Below, one piece after another: positions 8,753 through 17,164 of a stretch of 64,000 bases of DNA. This DNA comes from HdN1 sp052035295 (GTDB taxonomy: Bacteria; Pseudomonadota; Gammaproteobacteria; Pseudomonadales; Ketobacteraceae). The notes below the pieces were generated by a model that had not been told where the DNA came from, did not search any database, and worked only from the letters and a program-made list of their open reading frames with translations. Each line of letters begins with the position of its first letter. Position 1 is the first letter of the stretch. Location: NCBI GenBank assembly GCA_052035295.1, contig JBPOHS010000027.1, forward strand, positions 39,480 to 103,479, given 5' to 3'. Position numbers and translations under genes: made by a program.

Positions 8753-10267
8753 ATGAGCAATGAGCCTATCCTGAGCGGACTGCAGGGAAAAAACATTCTC
8801 ATTACTGGATGTACCGGTTTTGTAGGCAAGGTAGTCCTTGAAAAACTGATGAGAAGCGCGCCCACCTGGAACAAGATTTTTCTGCTGATACGTCCCAACA
8901 ACGAACATGCCACCGCCAAGAAGCGCTTTCAGCACGGAATCCTCAAATCGTCCTTGTTTGAAAAACTGGGCAGTGAAATACCGGAGCAATTCGACATCAT
9001 GTCGAATAACGCCCTGCATGTGGTCAGTGGGGAAATCACCCAACCCATGCTCGGCCTGGACGCGTCCGAGTTTGAACGCCTGGGCAAGCAGGTCGACGTC
9101 ATTATCAACGTGGCCGCCAGTGTTGACTTTCGTGAGCCGCTCGACAAGGCGCTCGATATCAACACATTCAGCGTCAAGCACATCGCAGAACTGGCAACAC
9201 TGAACAATGCAGCCGTTATTCACGTGTCGACCTGCTATGTCAACGGCTACAACGGCGGACTGATACGGGAGGAAGTAGCGCCACCAGCCCGCGGCAAACT
9301 GCCCCGGATCAATACACAGCATTACGATCTTTCGGCGCTGATCACCCGATTGCTATCGCGTGTACAACGCGCAGAAGCGCTGCACAAACAGGATGCAGCG
9401 CGCAAACAGGCGCTGATCAATATCGGCCTCGAAGAGGCCCGGCGCATGGGTTGGAACGACACCTACACGTTCACCAAATGGCTGGGCGAACAAATGCTCC
9501 TGCAGGCATTGCCGGAACAATCCGTCACCATTGTGCGGCCATCCATCATCGAGAGCACGCTGGCCTCCCCCGTGCCGGGATGGATCGAGGGTGTCAAAGT
9601 GGCGGATGCCATCATCCTCGCCTACGCGCGCGAAAAAATTTCACTCTTTCCCGGCAACAAGAATGCCGTCATTGACATTATTCCAGCCGATCTCGTGGCC
9701 AACAGCATCATTTTGAGTGCGGTGGAAGCCCTGACAAAAATGCCGGCCCACCGGATTTATCAGTGCAGCAGCAGCCACACCAATCCCTTGCGACTCAAGG
9801 AAATGATCGGCCATGTACACGCCGAGGCGCAGGAAAATCATGAACATCATCAGAATCTGTTCCTGCGGCGCCCACAAAAACCGTTCCACATGGTGCCGGG
9901 GTTGGTTTTCGATGGGGTCATGCAGGGGTCGCATATTTTCATCAAGGCCCGCAACAGCATTCTGGATCGCCTGGGAATAGCCACATCCAACAAACCCCTC
10001 AAGAATATTGAAACCGCAAAAAACCTGTCGTCAGTATTTTCCTTCTACACGCACCCGTTTTATCGTTTTTCCAATGAGAAACTGTGTGCCCTCGCGCAGG
10101 AACTGGGCGTGGATGCCTCATCGGAATTCGCGGTTGATGCCGCCATCTACGATTGGTCGCATTACCTTCCTAAAGTACATATCGCTGGCCTCAACAAGTA
10201 TGCGCTGCAACCTCGCACTGCCCGCTTGCCGAAAAAATCGCCCCGACGGGTCACGGAAGCGGCGTAA
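8753..10267 (+). CDS. Fatty acyl-CoA reductase, alcohol-forming type
   Basis: A 504-residue protein with an N-terminal extended-SDR NAD-binding_4 domain and a C-terminal FAR_C domain. Visible motifs are the nucleotide loop TGCTGFVGK (about residues 18-26), the active-site pattern YTFTK (about 238), and the substrate-region VRPSIIES. Its length matches the roughly 510-residue Marinobacter enzyme that reduces fatty acyl-CoA or acyl-ACP to fatty alcohol with NADPH for wax esters. ATG 8753 is preferred over an upstream in-frame start at 8609 because AAAGGGA precedes it and the homologous fold begins here. No wax ester synthase (WS/DGAT) lies in the window. The alcohol could alternatively feed ether-lipid formation through the AGPS-like enzyme at 46.8 kb. 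Confidence 0.88.
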   Translation: MSNEPILSGLQGKNILITGCTGFVGKVVLEKLMRSAPTWNKIFLLIRPNNEHATAKKRFQHGILKSSLFEKLGSEIPEQFDIMSNNALHVVSGEITQPMLGLDASEFERLGKQVDVIINVAASVDFREPLDKALDINTFSVKHIAELATLNNAAVIHVSTCYVNGYNGGLIREEVAPPARGKLPRINTQHYDLSALITRLLSRVQRAEALHKQDAARKQALINIGLEEARRMGWNDTYTFTKWLGEQMLLQALPEQSVTIVRPSIIESTLASPVPGWIEGVKVADAIILAYAREKISLFPGNKNAVIDIIPADLVANSIILSAVEALTKMPAHRIYQCSSSHTNPLRLKEMIGHVHAEAQENHEHHQNLFLRRPQKPFHMVPGLVFDGVMQGSHIFIKARNSILDRLGIATSNKPLKNIETAKNLSSVFSFYTHPFYRFSNEKLCALAQELGVDASSEFAVDAAIYDWSHYLPKVHIAGLNKYALQPRTARLPKKSPRRVTEAA

Positions 10268-10446
10268 GGCCTTTGGGTGATCACATCAGATCCCGCGTCG
10301 CGGGGTCTGTATTTCAACGCTGCTACCAGGGAACCAACTGCCAGGCGAGCCGTGCGCAAACGCTTACCAGAACATTTACGCGAGTGCACTGCCCGATTTT
10401 GCTAGAATCACCGGACTCTTGAAGCCTTCCCGATCCTGGAGCCCGG

Positions 10447-11187
10447 ATGCCATCGCTCAAACTCTACGAATTCCCCATGTCGCACTACTGCGAAAAAGTG
10501 CGCTGGGCGCTCGATATCAAGCAATTGCCCTATGAGCGTAAATTGCTGGTACCCGTCTTGCACATGCCGATCATGCTGGCGCTGACCCGACAAACCCAGG
10601 TGCCCGTGCTGGAATGCGATGGCAAGCGCATCACCAATTCAGCTGATATTCTGGCGTTTCTCGAAGAGAATTTCCCCGACACGGCGGCGTTGTACCCGGA
10701 ATCGGCAGAACAACATGCACAAGCGCTCACCCTGTGCGCGCAGTTTGACAAGGATATTGGCCCCCATATACGGCGTGTGGCGTATTTCCACGCGTTGAGT
10801 GACAAGGCATTCACGCAGGAACTGTTGACACTGGAACAACCGTTCGTGAATCGGAAACTCCTGACAGCGAGTCTTCCGGTGATTACGCGGGTCATGCAAA
10901 AAGGCATGGGCATTGACGAGAAAGGCTATGCCAAAAGTCTGTCCCGCCTGAACGCTGCGCTTGATGCGCTCGACGCAATGATTCCTGCGTCGGGATACCT
11001 GGTTGGCGACCGCTTCAGCATCGCGGATGTGACCGCCGCAGCGTTACTCGCTCCGATGGTACAGCCCACCAACAGTTTCTATTCCCTTGCCACGCTGGCA
11101 CCGGAAAGTTTCAACTCGTTCATTGAAGGATATCGCCAGCGACCTTTCTTTGCCTGGGTAACCGAGATTTATCGCAAGCATCGCTGA
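10447..11187 (+). CDS. Glutathione S-transferase family protein
   Basis: A 246-residue cytoplasmic protein with an N-terminal thioredoxin-fold GST domain (LYEFPMSHYCEKVRWAL, then QVPVLECDG, and the ITNSADILAFLE helix that normally holds the gamma-glutamyl binding Ser/Asp) and an all-helical C-terminal domain with the N-capping-like motif DRFSIADVTAAAL. The SHYCEKVRWAL segment suggests a cysteine-type active site close to omega/beta classes. Substrate is unknown. It stands alone between the fatty acyl-CoA reductase and the M23 peptidase, all on the plus strand but with gaps of about 180 and 200 bases, so separate transcription is likely. Confidence 0.85.
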   Translation: MPSLKLYEFPMSHYCEKVRWALDIKQLPYERKLLVPVLHMPIMLALTRQTQVPVLECDGKRITNSADILAFLEENFPDTAALYPESAEQHAQALTLCAQFDKDIGPHIRRVAYFHALSDKAFTQELLTLEQPFVNRKLLTASLPVITRVMQKGMGIDEKGYAKSLSRLNAALDALDAMIPASGYLVGDRFSIADVTAAALLAPMVQPTNSFYSLATLAPESFNSFIEGYRQRPFFAWVTEIYRKHR

Positions 11188-11294
11188 TGAAGCGGTGGAT
11201 GCTTGACGTGGCAGATCAGGTTCCCCGTTATAAACGGTTGAGCCGATAACGCATCTGCCAATGGCTTTGCTGAAAGTGGCATTTGTGCAAGCAG

Positions 11295-11339
11295 CTTTTC
11301 TGTAAATGCCTTTTCAGTAAATGCCTTTTCTGTAGATGT
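11295..11339 (+). repeat. Three tandem 15-base repeats
   Basis: Three adjacent 15-base units at 11295-11309, 11310-11324 and 11325-11339 share the core CTTTTCNGTAAATGC (third unit CTTTTCTGTAGATGT). They lie 50-95 bases before the M23 peptidase start, so they sit in its likely promoter or leader. The unit length is a multiple of three, but no gene on either strand looks credible here. Confidence 0.75.
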
Positions 11340-11388
11340 ATCGTTTGTCGGTGTTTTGAATTGTTTACAGGGTGAAGGGTAAGGCGGA

Positions 11389-12240
11389 ATGAAAGAAAGC
11401 AGTCGGATAACGCGTGCATTGTCCTGTTTCAGCGTGTTGGCCATGTCAGTGGCCTGTACCACGGCCAACGCGGAAATACGCAGGACGCCAGATAATGTCG
11501 AACTCGCCGGAACGTTCAGCCAGGGTGGCATGATCATCGGCCAATGCCCAACAACCTGCAATGTCACGTTCAATGGCAAGTCACTCAAGGTAACAGCCAA
11601 AGGAAACTTTGTGTTCGGTTTTGGTCGTGATGCGGCGGCGCAGCAATCGATTGCGGTTGCACTGGCAAAGCAACCGGTCAAGCCCTTTGGCTTTACAATC
11701 AAGCAACGCAAGTACATGGTACAGTCGGTTAACGGTGTTCCCCAGGCCACGGTCAATCCACCGCCCGCTGTCATGGCGCGCATTGCCAGGGAACAGGCGC
11801 TCGTCGATGCGGCACGCGCTATCAATAGCGACAGGCAGGATTTTCTGAATGGTTTTTCCTGGCCGCTCAAAGGGCGAATCAGTGGCGTGTACGGAAGCCA
11901 GCGCATCTATAACGGTCAGCCTGGCAATCCACATTACGGTCTGGATATTGCGGGCCCGGTCGGTGCAAACGTGACAGCCCCCATGAGCGGCAAGGTGCGT
12001 CTGGCGGAACCGGACCTGTATTTTTCCGGGGGTACCATCATTCTCGATCATGGCCACGGCATCTTTTCCAGCTATATACACCTGTCAAAAGTGCTGGTGA
12101 AAGTGGGCCAGGAAATCAAGCGCGGAGATTTGATGGCAAAAGTTGGCGCAACGGGGCGCGCGAGTGGCCCTCATCTGGACTGGCGGATCAACTGGTTCAA
12201 CGATCGCCTCGATCCGCAATACGTGGTACCACCGCAGTAA
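11389..12240 (+). CDS. M23 family metallopeptidase, periplasmic
   Basis: A 283-residue protein with a signal peptide (hydrophobic core then cleavage near TTANA-EI), an N-terminal beta-rich domain, a short helical linker, and a C-terminal M23 (LytM) peptidase domain. The domain has the HYGLD zinc site (His and Asp) and HGHG, followed by GPHLDW where canonical LytM enzymes have HxH, so the third zinc ligand His is replaced by Asp. The protein would cut or sense peptidoglycan cross-links in the periplasm. Because Asp can still bind zinc it may be active; alternatively it is a degenerate activator like EnvC/NlpD. It ends directly before a bidirectional hairpin shared with fklB. Confidence 0.9.
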   Translation: MKESSRITRALSCFSVLAMSVACTTANAEIRRTPDNVELAGTFSQGGMIIGQCPTTCNVTFNGKSLKVTAKGNFVFGFGRDAAAQQSIAVALAKQPVKPFGFTIKQRKYMVQSVNGVPQATVNPPPAVMARIAREQALVDAARAINSDRQDFLNGFSWPLKGRISGVYGSQRIYNGQPGNPHYGLDIAGPVGANVTAPMSGKVRLAEPDLYFSGGTIILDHGHGIFSSYIHLSKVLVKVGQEIKRGDLMAKVGATGRASGPHLDWRINWFNDRLDPQYVVPPQ

Positions 12241-12245
12241 GCCAT

Positions 12246-12281
12246 AAAAAAAGGCGTGGAGGCAAAGCCCCACGCCTTTTT
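12246..12281. terminator. Bidirectional terminator between the M23 gene and fklB
   Basis: Arms AAAAAGGCGTGG and CCACGCCTTTTT form a GC-rich hairpin with A/T runs on both sides, placed between two convergent genes, so it can stop transcription from both. Confidence 0.9.
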
Positions 12282-12298
12282 CATGTTTCCGACGTGAC

Positions 12299-12919
12299 TC
12301 AGCGAACGATATCCAGCAGCTCGATATCGAAGATCAATGCCTGGAACGGGCCAATGTCCGCGCCCGCGCCACGCTCGCCATAGGCCAGCTGGTAAGGAAT
12401 ATAAAGTTTCCACTTGGAACCCACCGGCATGATTTGCAGGGCTTCGGTCCAACCCGCAATGACACCATTCACCGGGAACTCTGCTGGCACGCCACGGGCG
12501 TAGGAGCTGTCAAATTCCTTGCCATTGATCAGCGTGCCGCGGTAGTGCGTGCGCACGGTCGAATTGCGCGAAGGCAACGCGCCTGAACCTGCCACGATCA
12601 CTTCGTATTGCAGACCACTGGCGGTCACCGTGATTTCCGGGCGTTTGGCGTTGGTGGCAAGAAAGGCTTCGCCTTCCCCGGCCATGGTCTTGGCTTTCTC
12701 CGCAGTTTCCTGCTGGATTTGCTGTTGAATCACACCAAAGGCCTCGTTGATCAGCGCGCCGCTGATACGTGGCTCGCTGCCATTGAAGGCATCCTGAATG
12801 CCGGCAATCGCCGCCTGCAGCGACACAGTGCTGAAGACGTCGCGCAATTGCTCGCCCATTTGCAGGCCAATGCCATAAGAGGCACGTTCAGCGGCGGAAT
12901 CAAGAGATGTTGAGGACAT
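12299..12919 (-). CDS. fklB: FKBP-type peptidyl-prolyl isomerase FklB (FKBP22)
   Basis: With the start at ATG 12919 (preceded by CCGGAG) the protein is 206 residues, the length of E. coli FklB. An N-terminal helical dimerisation region (ASYGIGLQMGEQL...) is followed by a C-terminal FKBP domain (residues about 110-205) with VRTHYRGTLINGKEFDSSY, GVIAGWTEALQIMPVGSKW and IPYQLAYGERG. There is no signal peptide, so it works in the cytoplasm catalysing cis-trans isomerisation of proline bonds. An in-frame TTG at 12934 lacks a good ribosome site. Confidence 0.92.
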   Translation of the reverse strand: MSSTSLDSAAERASYGIGLQMGEQLRDVFSTVSLQAAIAGIQDAFNGSEPRISGALINEAFGVIQQQIQQETAEKAKTMAGEGEAFLATNAKRPEITVTASGLQYEVIVAGSGALPSRNSTVRTHYRGTLINGKEFDSSYARGVPAEFPVNGVIAGWTEALQIMPVGSKWKLYIPYQLAYGERGAGADIGPFQALIFDIELLDIVR

Positions 12920-12988
12920 GAAAACTCCGGTCAAGTGAAGGATGCGAACGGCGATTGTGCTTGAAACGCCTGCAAATGACCAGCCTGC

Positions 12989-14806
12989 TCAGGGAAACAG
13001 CCAGTATTTGAGCTTCTCTTCGTTCTCGATCGCAAAGTAGCAGGTGTCGAGCGCAGCGCTGCCGAGCTGTGCTTCGACACTGAACAATTCGTCGCGGCGA
13101 AATGCATGCAGCGTGATCGAATCCCCAGGGCAATAGCGAGACAGGTGTTTTTCAATCTGACTGGCATCCGTACGAATGCCATTGACCGCAATGATCACGT
13201 CGCCGGCGGACAACCCGGCCTTGTGACCAGCCGATCCATTGAGCAAGGTCTGGATGCGCGCCCCCGCAGGATCGGCGATATAGTTGCCTCCGAGCACAGC
13301 GCGCATGCTGGTGTCGGTCTTGCCTTCGGTACCGCCTTTGTCGGAAGGGGATTCGGCGGCCCGCAAATGAATTTTGACGCCCACCCGCTGTAACAGATGC
13401 GCCAGATCGAAATCATCGGTTTCACGCAAGGCGCGTTGAAAAAAGGCCTGCACCACCGGAATGGCCTCTGCGCCAATACGCTGTTCGACCAAGGCCAGCG
13501 TCACTTCTTCAATGCCGCTTTCGCTCACTCCCCGGCCTTTTTGCGCATACTCGCGCCACAGTACCAACATCACCGAATCGAGACTCAGCCGGTGTTGGCC
13601 CAGGTCGCGCAACAGCAGGTCAAGACCGAGTGCAACGATGGACCCTTTCAGGTAATAACTGACGATGGCATTCGGGGAGTTTTCGTCCTGCTTGTAAAAC
13701 TTGGTCCAGGCGTCAAAACTCGAATCCACCAGGGACTGCTGCAAGCGCCCCGGGGTCCGCAGCAAGCGCGTTACATTCTGACCAAGGATTTCCAGATAGG
13801 TTTTGACATCAATCAGACCGGTGCGTAACAGAACGAGGTCATCATAATAAGAAGTGATGCCCTCGAACGCCCATAACAGTTCGGTATGGGTTTCCTGGGT
13901 AAGATCGTAAGGCCAGAATTTTGCCGGCTTGATCCGTTTGACGTTCCAGTTGTGAAAATATTCGTGGCTGCACAAACCCAGGAAGGTGCGATAGCCTTCT
14001 GAAACGCGATCCCGGTGCTTGATCGATGGCAGGTCATCGCGGGCGCAAATCAGGCTGGTCGACGCACGGTGTTCCAGGCCGCCGTAACCGTCCCCTACGG
14101 CCCACGTTATGAAAACGTAGCGATCATAGGGCGCCGGTTCGCCAAACATACGGATCTGGTATTCACAGATTTTCTTGAGGTCAGCGCACAACCGAGGCAG
14201 GTCTGCCGTGTGCTTGCCGGTGATGACGAACTCATGTGGCACACCACAGGCGTCAAAGCTGGCGAGGGTAAAATCCGCCATTTCCACCGGATGATCGATG
14301 AGTTCATCATAATTGTCGGCTTTATATCGGCCAAAACCATGGCGTGGCGCGGAATCCTCCGGCAAGGTCGTGGCCACTTTCCATTGTTTGCCGATGCCGT
14401 TCGCGGGCGGATCAATGTCTACCGTACACGGCAAGTGTTCCTGCTGTTGCACCGCGAGGAAAACACTGCTGCCGTTGAAATAGGCGTGATTCTGGTCGAG
14501 ATGCGCGGCACGCACAGACAGATCCCAGGCATACACTTCGTAATCGACGACCACAGGGCCGACGACATTTCCCAAGGCCCACGTGCTTTTGTCGATACGC
14601 TTGACGGTGACTTCCTGATTGCCCTGCCAGGCGCGCAACCAGACAATATTGCGAGCGAAGTCTCGAATCATGTAGCTGCCGGGAATCCACGCCGGCAGGC
14701 TGACACGTTGCCCTTGCGGGGCCGGATTCTGGATGTGCAACGAGACACGGTACAGATGGGCATGCGGATCGTGAGGGATGATGCGGTAGTGTATCGGTGC
14801 ATTCAT
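12989..14806 (-). CDS. M61 family metallopeptidase with PDZ domain
   Basis: A 605-residue protein with an N-terminal beta domain, a central gluzincin catalytic domain and a C-terminal PDZ domain (about 490-580, with LSAGDVIIAVNGIR). The zinc site is SHEYFHNWNVKRIKP, i.e. HExxH-type written HEYFH, and the downstream glutamate ligand is in LLWAFEGITSYYDD. This is the architecture of M61 glycyl aminopeptidase-like enzymes. No clear signal peptide is present at the start MNAPIHYRI, so it is probably cytoplasmic. It lies 55 bases upstream of fklB on the same strand, and an unusually long hairpin (14848-14925) separates it from the GMC oxidoreductase gene. Confidence 0.92.
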   Translation of the reverse strand: MNAPIHYRIIPHDPHAHLYRVSLHIQNPAPQGQRVSLPAWIPGSYMIRDFARNIVWLRAWQGNQEVTVKRIDKSTWALGNVVGPVVVDYEVYAWDLSVRAAHLDQNHAYFNGSSVFLAVQQQEHLPCTVDIDPPANGIGKQWKVATTLPEDSAPRHGFGRYKADNYDELIDHPVEMADFTLASFDACGVPHEFVITGKHTADLPRLCADLKKICEYQIRMFGEPAPYDRYVFITWAVGDGYGGLEHRASTSLICARDDLPSIKHRDRVSEGYRTFLGLCSHEYFHNWNVKRIKPAKFWPYDLTQETHTELLWAFEGITSYYDDLVLLRTGLIDVKTYLEILGQNVTRLLRTPGRLQQSLVDSSFDAWTKFYKQDENSPNAIVSYYLKGSIVALGLDLLLRDLGQHRLSLDSVMLVLWREYAQKGRGVSESGIEEVTLALVEQRIGAEAIPVVQAFFQRALRETDDFDLAHLLQRVGVKIHLRAAESPSDKGGTEGKTDTSMRAVLGGNYIADPAGARIQTLLNGSAGHKAGLSAGDVIIAVNGIRTDASQIEKHLSRYCPGDSITLHAFRRDELFSVEAQLGSAALDTCYFAIENEEKLKYWLFP

Positions 14807-14847
14807 GAGAGAGACATCGCGGTGGGCCAGACTTCAAGCCGAAGTGT

Positions 14848-14925
14848 GGCACAGCCGAGGGGGCTTCTCAATACGGAAACCTCGCAGGATTCCGTATTGA
14901 GAAGCCACTCGGCTGCGTCCGTGCC
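14848..14925. repeat. Long imperfect inverted repeat (hairpin)
   Basis: Inner arms of 17 perfect bases (14862-14878 and 14890-14906) around an 11-base loop are extended by CAGCCGAG (14852-14859) pairing with CTCGGCTG (14908-14915), and by GGCAC/GTGCC at the outside. It lies after the GMC oxidoreductase stop and before the M61 start, both minus strand. There is no T tract after it, so it is not a standard intrinsic terminator; it may be a REP/REPIN-like element or an mRNA-stabilising stem. Confidence 0.85.
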
Positions 14926-14928
14926 GGA

Positions 14929-16473
14929 TCATGCACCAAGATCAGCCAGCAATTGGTCGGCAATATAGTTGGACATGCCATACACGGTGATTTGCGGATT
15001 CACCAGAATCGAGGTCGGAAACAAACTTGCATCGGCCACATAGAGCCCTTTGACATCGTGAGTTTCCCCCTTGGGGTTTACCACCGACTTTTTCGGATCG
15101 GCGCCCATACGCATCGTGCCCTGCGGGTGGTAGGACACCATGCGAAACGAAAACGGCTCATTTTTTAGTGTGGCCAACGCAGGCTCGATCTCTGCTTCAC
15201 TGGCAACACTCAACTTCGCCACAGTCGGCAAATAAATGCGCTTGGCTCCCGCCGCCAGATAGAGTTTTGCTGCGGCACGAATCGACGCTTTCATGACGTC
15301 GAAATCAGCGTCTGACAGCTGGTAATCGATGACCTTCTTGCCGTCTTCCAGTTTGACCTGGCCTACGTTGTGATCGTGTATCAGGGTAATGGCCGACGCA
15401 TAATTACCTGCTTTTGCCATGTATTCCATATAGACACGACCGGTACCGGGTTCGGTCGACACCCCCAGTTCAACCGGACCCGCGCCGCCGCCTTCAAGCA
15501 CGAAGCCCCCTTTGTCCGGGTGTTCGAATTCGTCGACGTAGACACCCAGCATCGCGCCGCGCCAGGTCTGGATGGTTTCCTCGAATTCCGCGACCACCAT
15601 GCAGGAAGGATGGCAGGCGAAATTCCTGCCAACCTGGCCGCTGCTGTTGGCAATGCCAGAGCGCAGGAACAATAACGGCGTCTGTACGGCGCCTGCAGCA
15701 ACCACAACGCGCTTGGCACTGACCGTGAGCGTTGCAACCGGCGCGCCGGTCGCTGGATGCTTGACCTGCGCCGTGACACCGGTGGCACGCCCCTGCTCTA
15801 CCGAAATTTTCTCGACCCAGGTATCCGCATAAATTTTTGCGCCTTTCTGGGCTGCCCAGGGTAGATACGTGACCAGCATGGATTGCTTGCGATCGGTCTT
15901 GCAACCGGACAGGCAGTGCCCGGTCAACGCACACTCCTTGATATTACGACGCAGGGGTTTTACCGACCAGCCAAGTTTGTTGGCGCCTTCCCGCATTTTC
16001 GCGCTGTTGGAATTGATCTCATGTGGCTCGTTATCGTGTACCGACAGGCGCTTCTCCACCTTGTCAAAATAGGGCGCCAGCACTTCCGAGGTCAGATTGG
16101 TGAGACCGTGATCACGATGCCAGTCTTTGAGGATAAAATCCGGCACCCGGAACGCCACACAGCCATTGACCACGGTGGAACCGCCCACGCAGCTCCCCTG
16201 CAGAACCATGAGGTCGCCGTCCTTGTTGGTCTGATTGCCATGATCCTGATACAGCGTGGCCAGCATGTCAGGGAAATTCTCGGTAAATCGTTCGGACGGC
16301 ACATACGCACCGGCTTCCAGCACGATCACGGATTTGCCTGCATTGGCGAGCTCGAATGCCATGACGGCACCGCCGGCACCACTGCCGACGATAACTACAT
16401 CACACTCAAGTGTGGCGTTACCATTCTGCCACTGGGCAGCCGTCATGACGGGTAAATCGCTGGCAACCGTCAT
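14929..16473 (-). CDS. GMC-family FAD-dependent oxidoreductase
   Basis: A 514-residue protein with the FAD Rossmann motif VVIVGSGAGGAVMAFELA near residue 30, a GMC signature region (GSCVGGSTVVNGCVAFRVP), and a C-terminal catalytic segment with SYHPQGTMRMG and LVNPQITVYG. Such enzymes oxidise alcohols (choline, sugars, long-chain alcohols, sterols). It begins inside the stop of the preceding gene (ATGA overlap at 16470-16473), a Tat-exported lipoprotein that resembles the small subunit of three-component membrane GMC dehydrogenases. This suggests the two form one complex; export of this subunit could be by hitch-hiking, since it has no signal of its own. Substrate is not known. Confidence 0.9.
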   Translation of the reverse strand: MTVASDLPVMTAAQWQNGNATLECDVVIVGSGAGGAVMAFELANAGKSVIVLEAGAYVPSERFTENFPDMLATLYQDHGNQTNKDGDLMVLQGSCVGGSTVVNGCVAFRVPDFILKDWHRDHGLTNLTSEVLAPYFDKVEKRLSVHDNEPHEINSNSAKMREGANKLGWSVKPLRRNIKECALTGHCLSGCKTDRKQSMLVTYLPWAAQKGAKIYADTWVEKISVEQGRATGVTAQVKHPATGAPVATLTVSAKRVVVAAGAVQTPLLFLRSGIANSSGQVGRNFACHPSCMVVAEFEETIQTWRGAMLGVYVDEFEHPDKGGFVLEGGGAGPVELGVSTEPGTGRVYMEYMAKAGNYASAITLIHDHNVGQVKLEDGKKVIDYQLSDADFDVMKASIRAAAKLYLAAGAKRIYLPTVAKLSVASEAEIEPALATLKNEPFSFRMVSYHPQGTMRMGADPKKSVVNPKGETHDVKGLYVADASLFPTSILVNPQITVYGMSNYIADQLLADLGA

Positions 16474-17069
16474 ACGGCCTCCTTGACAAGATCTTCGGGG
16501 AGAGGAGCATTACCCAGAGAAGGCAAACCCCATTTCACTGCGACGGGTCCGTCAAAACCGACGGGCACCCAGGTTGCAGGATCGCGCCAATACGACGCAT
16601 ATAACATTTTCTTGAACACGGTCGCGATCGCACGCTGCATCGAAGCGCCATTTTGCCAACGCTCCACATACGCGATGACATCGTCGTCCGTGAGCGACGT
16701 GAAACGCGCAAAGTGCCAGCCAAGCACGCTCGAACCGAACTCGAACAACGTGGCAGCGGCATCGAGATCCTTCAGGATTTGCGGATCCATCAGCGCAAAC
16801 AGTTCCTGAAGGTAGTTATCAATATCGACGTTTGCCGCCGGGATCAGTGGCGGCGTATCAGGCAAAGCCACCGGACGCAAGCGCGCCAGCACCTTCATCA
16901 AGGTCGGCGCACCTGCCTCCGTCGCTTGAGGCTGACAGCCGGCCAGCAGGCCGGCGCTGGCGGCCCCCGCCAACAGGAGTGATCCACGCAGGAAGGCGCG
17001 GCGACGCCAGTGAGTGACGAACGTGTCCAGCTCAAGATCGGCCGGTCGTGGGATCTCAGCTCTATGCAT
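16470..17069 (-). CDS. Tat-exported lipoprotein, likely small subunit of the GMC dehydrogenase
   Basis: A 199-residue protein with a twin-arginine signal (WRRRAFLRG followed by a hydrophobic stretch) that ends in a lipobox LLAGC, so the mature chain would be acylated and membrane attached. The rest is helical with no catalytic motif. Its size, Tat signal and position directly before the GMC flavoprotein match the gluconate-2-dehydrogenase subunit 3 type, which helps export and stability of the catalytic subunit. ATG 17069 is chosen over upstream TTG codons; GAAGG lies 9 bases before it. No cytochrome c subunit is adjacent. Confidence 0.75.
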   Translation of the reverse strand: MHRAEIPRPADLELDTFVTHWRRRAFLRGSLLLAGAASAGLLAGCQPQATEAGAPTLMKVLARLRPVALPDTPPLIPAANVDIDNYLQELFALMDPQILKDLDAAATLFEFGSSVLGWHFARFTSLTDDDVIAYVERWQNGASMQRAIATVFKKMLYASYWRDPATWVPVGFDGPVAVKWGLPSLGNAPLPEDLVKEAV

Positions 17070-17164
17070 CAACAAACACCTTCAAGGGAAATAGTCTGAC
17101 TACCGAGTCTATAGGTTAGGGGGTACTGACCTGAATGACCAAAAGCGTCAGCCGGATGACCAAA

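Noticed and set aside
10288..10308. Hairpin AGATCCCGCG/CGCGGGGTCT after the fatty acyl-CoA reductase
   Set aside because: The loop is one base and a T tract is lacking, so it is not convincing as a terminator.
11169..11906. 245-residue minus-strand frame through the tandem repeats
   Set aside because: It runs antisense into the M23 gene and its repeated TEKAF residues merely translate the DNA repeat.
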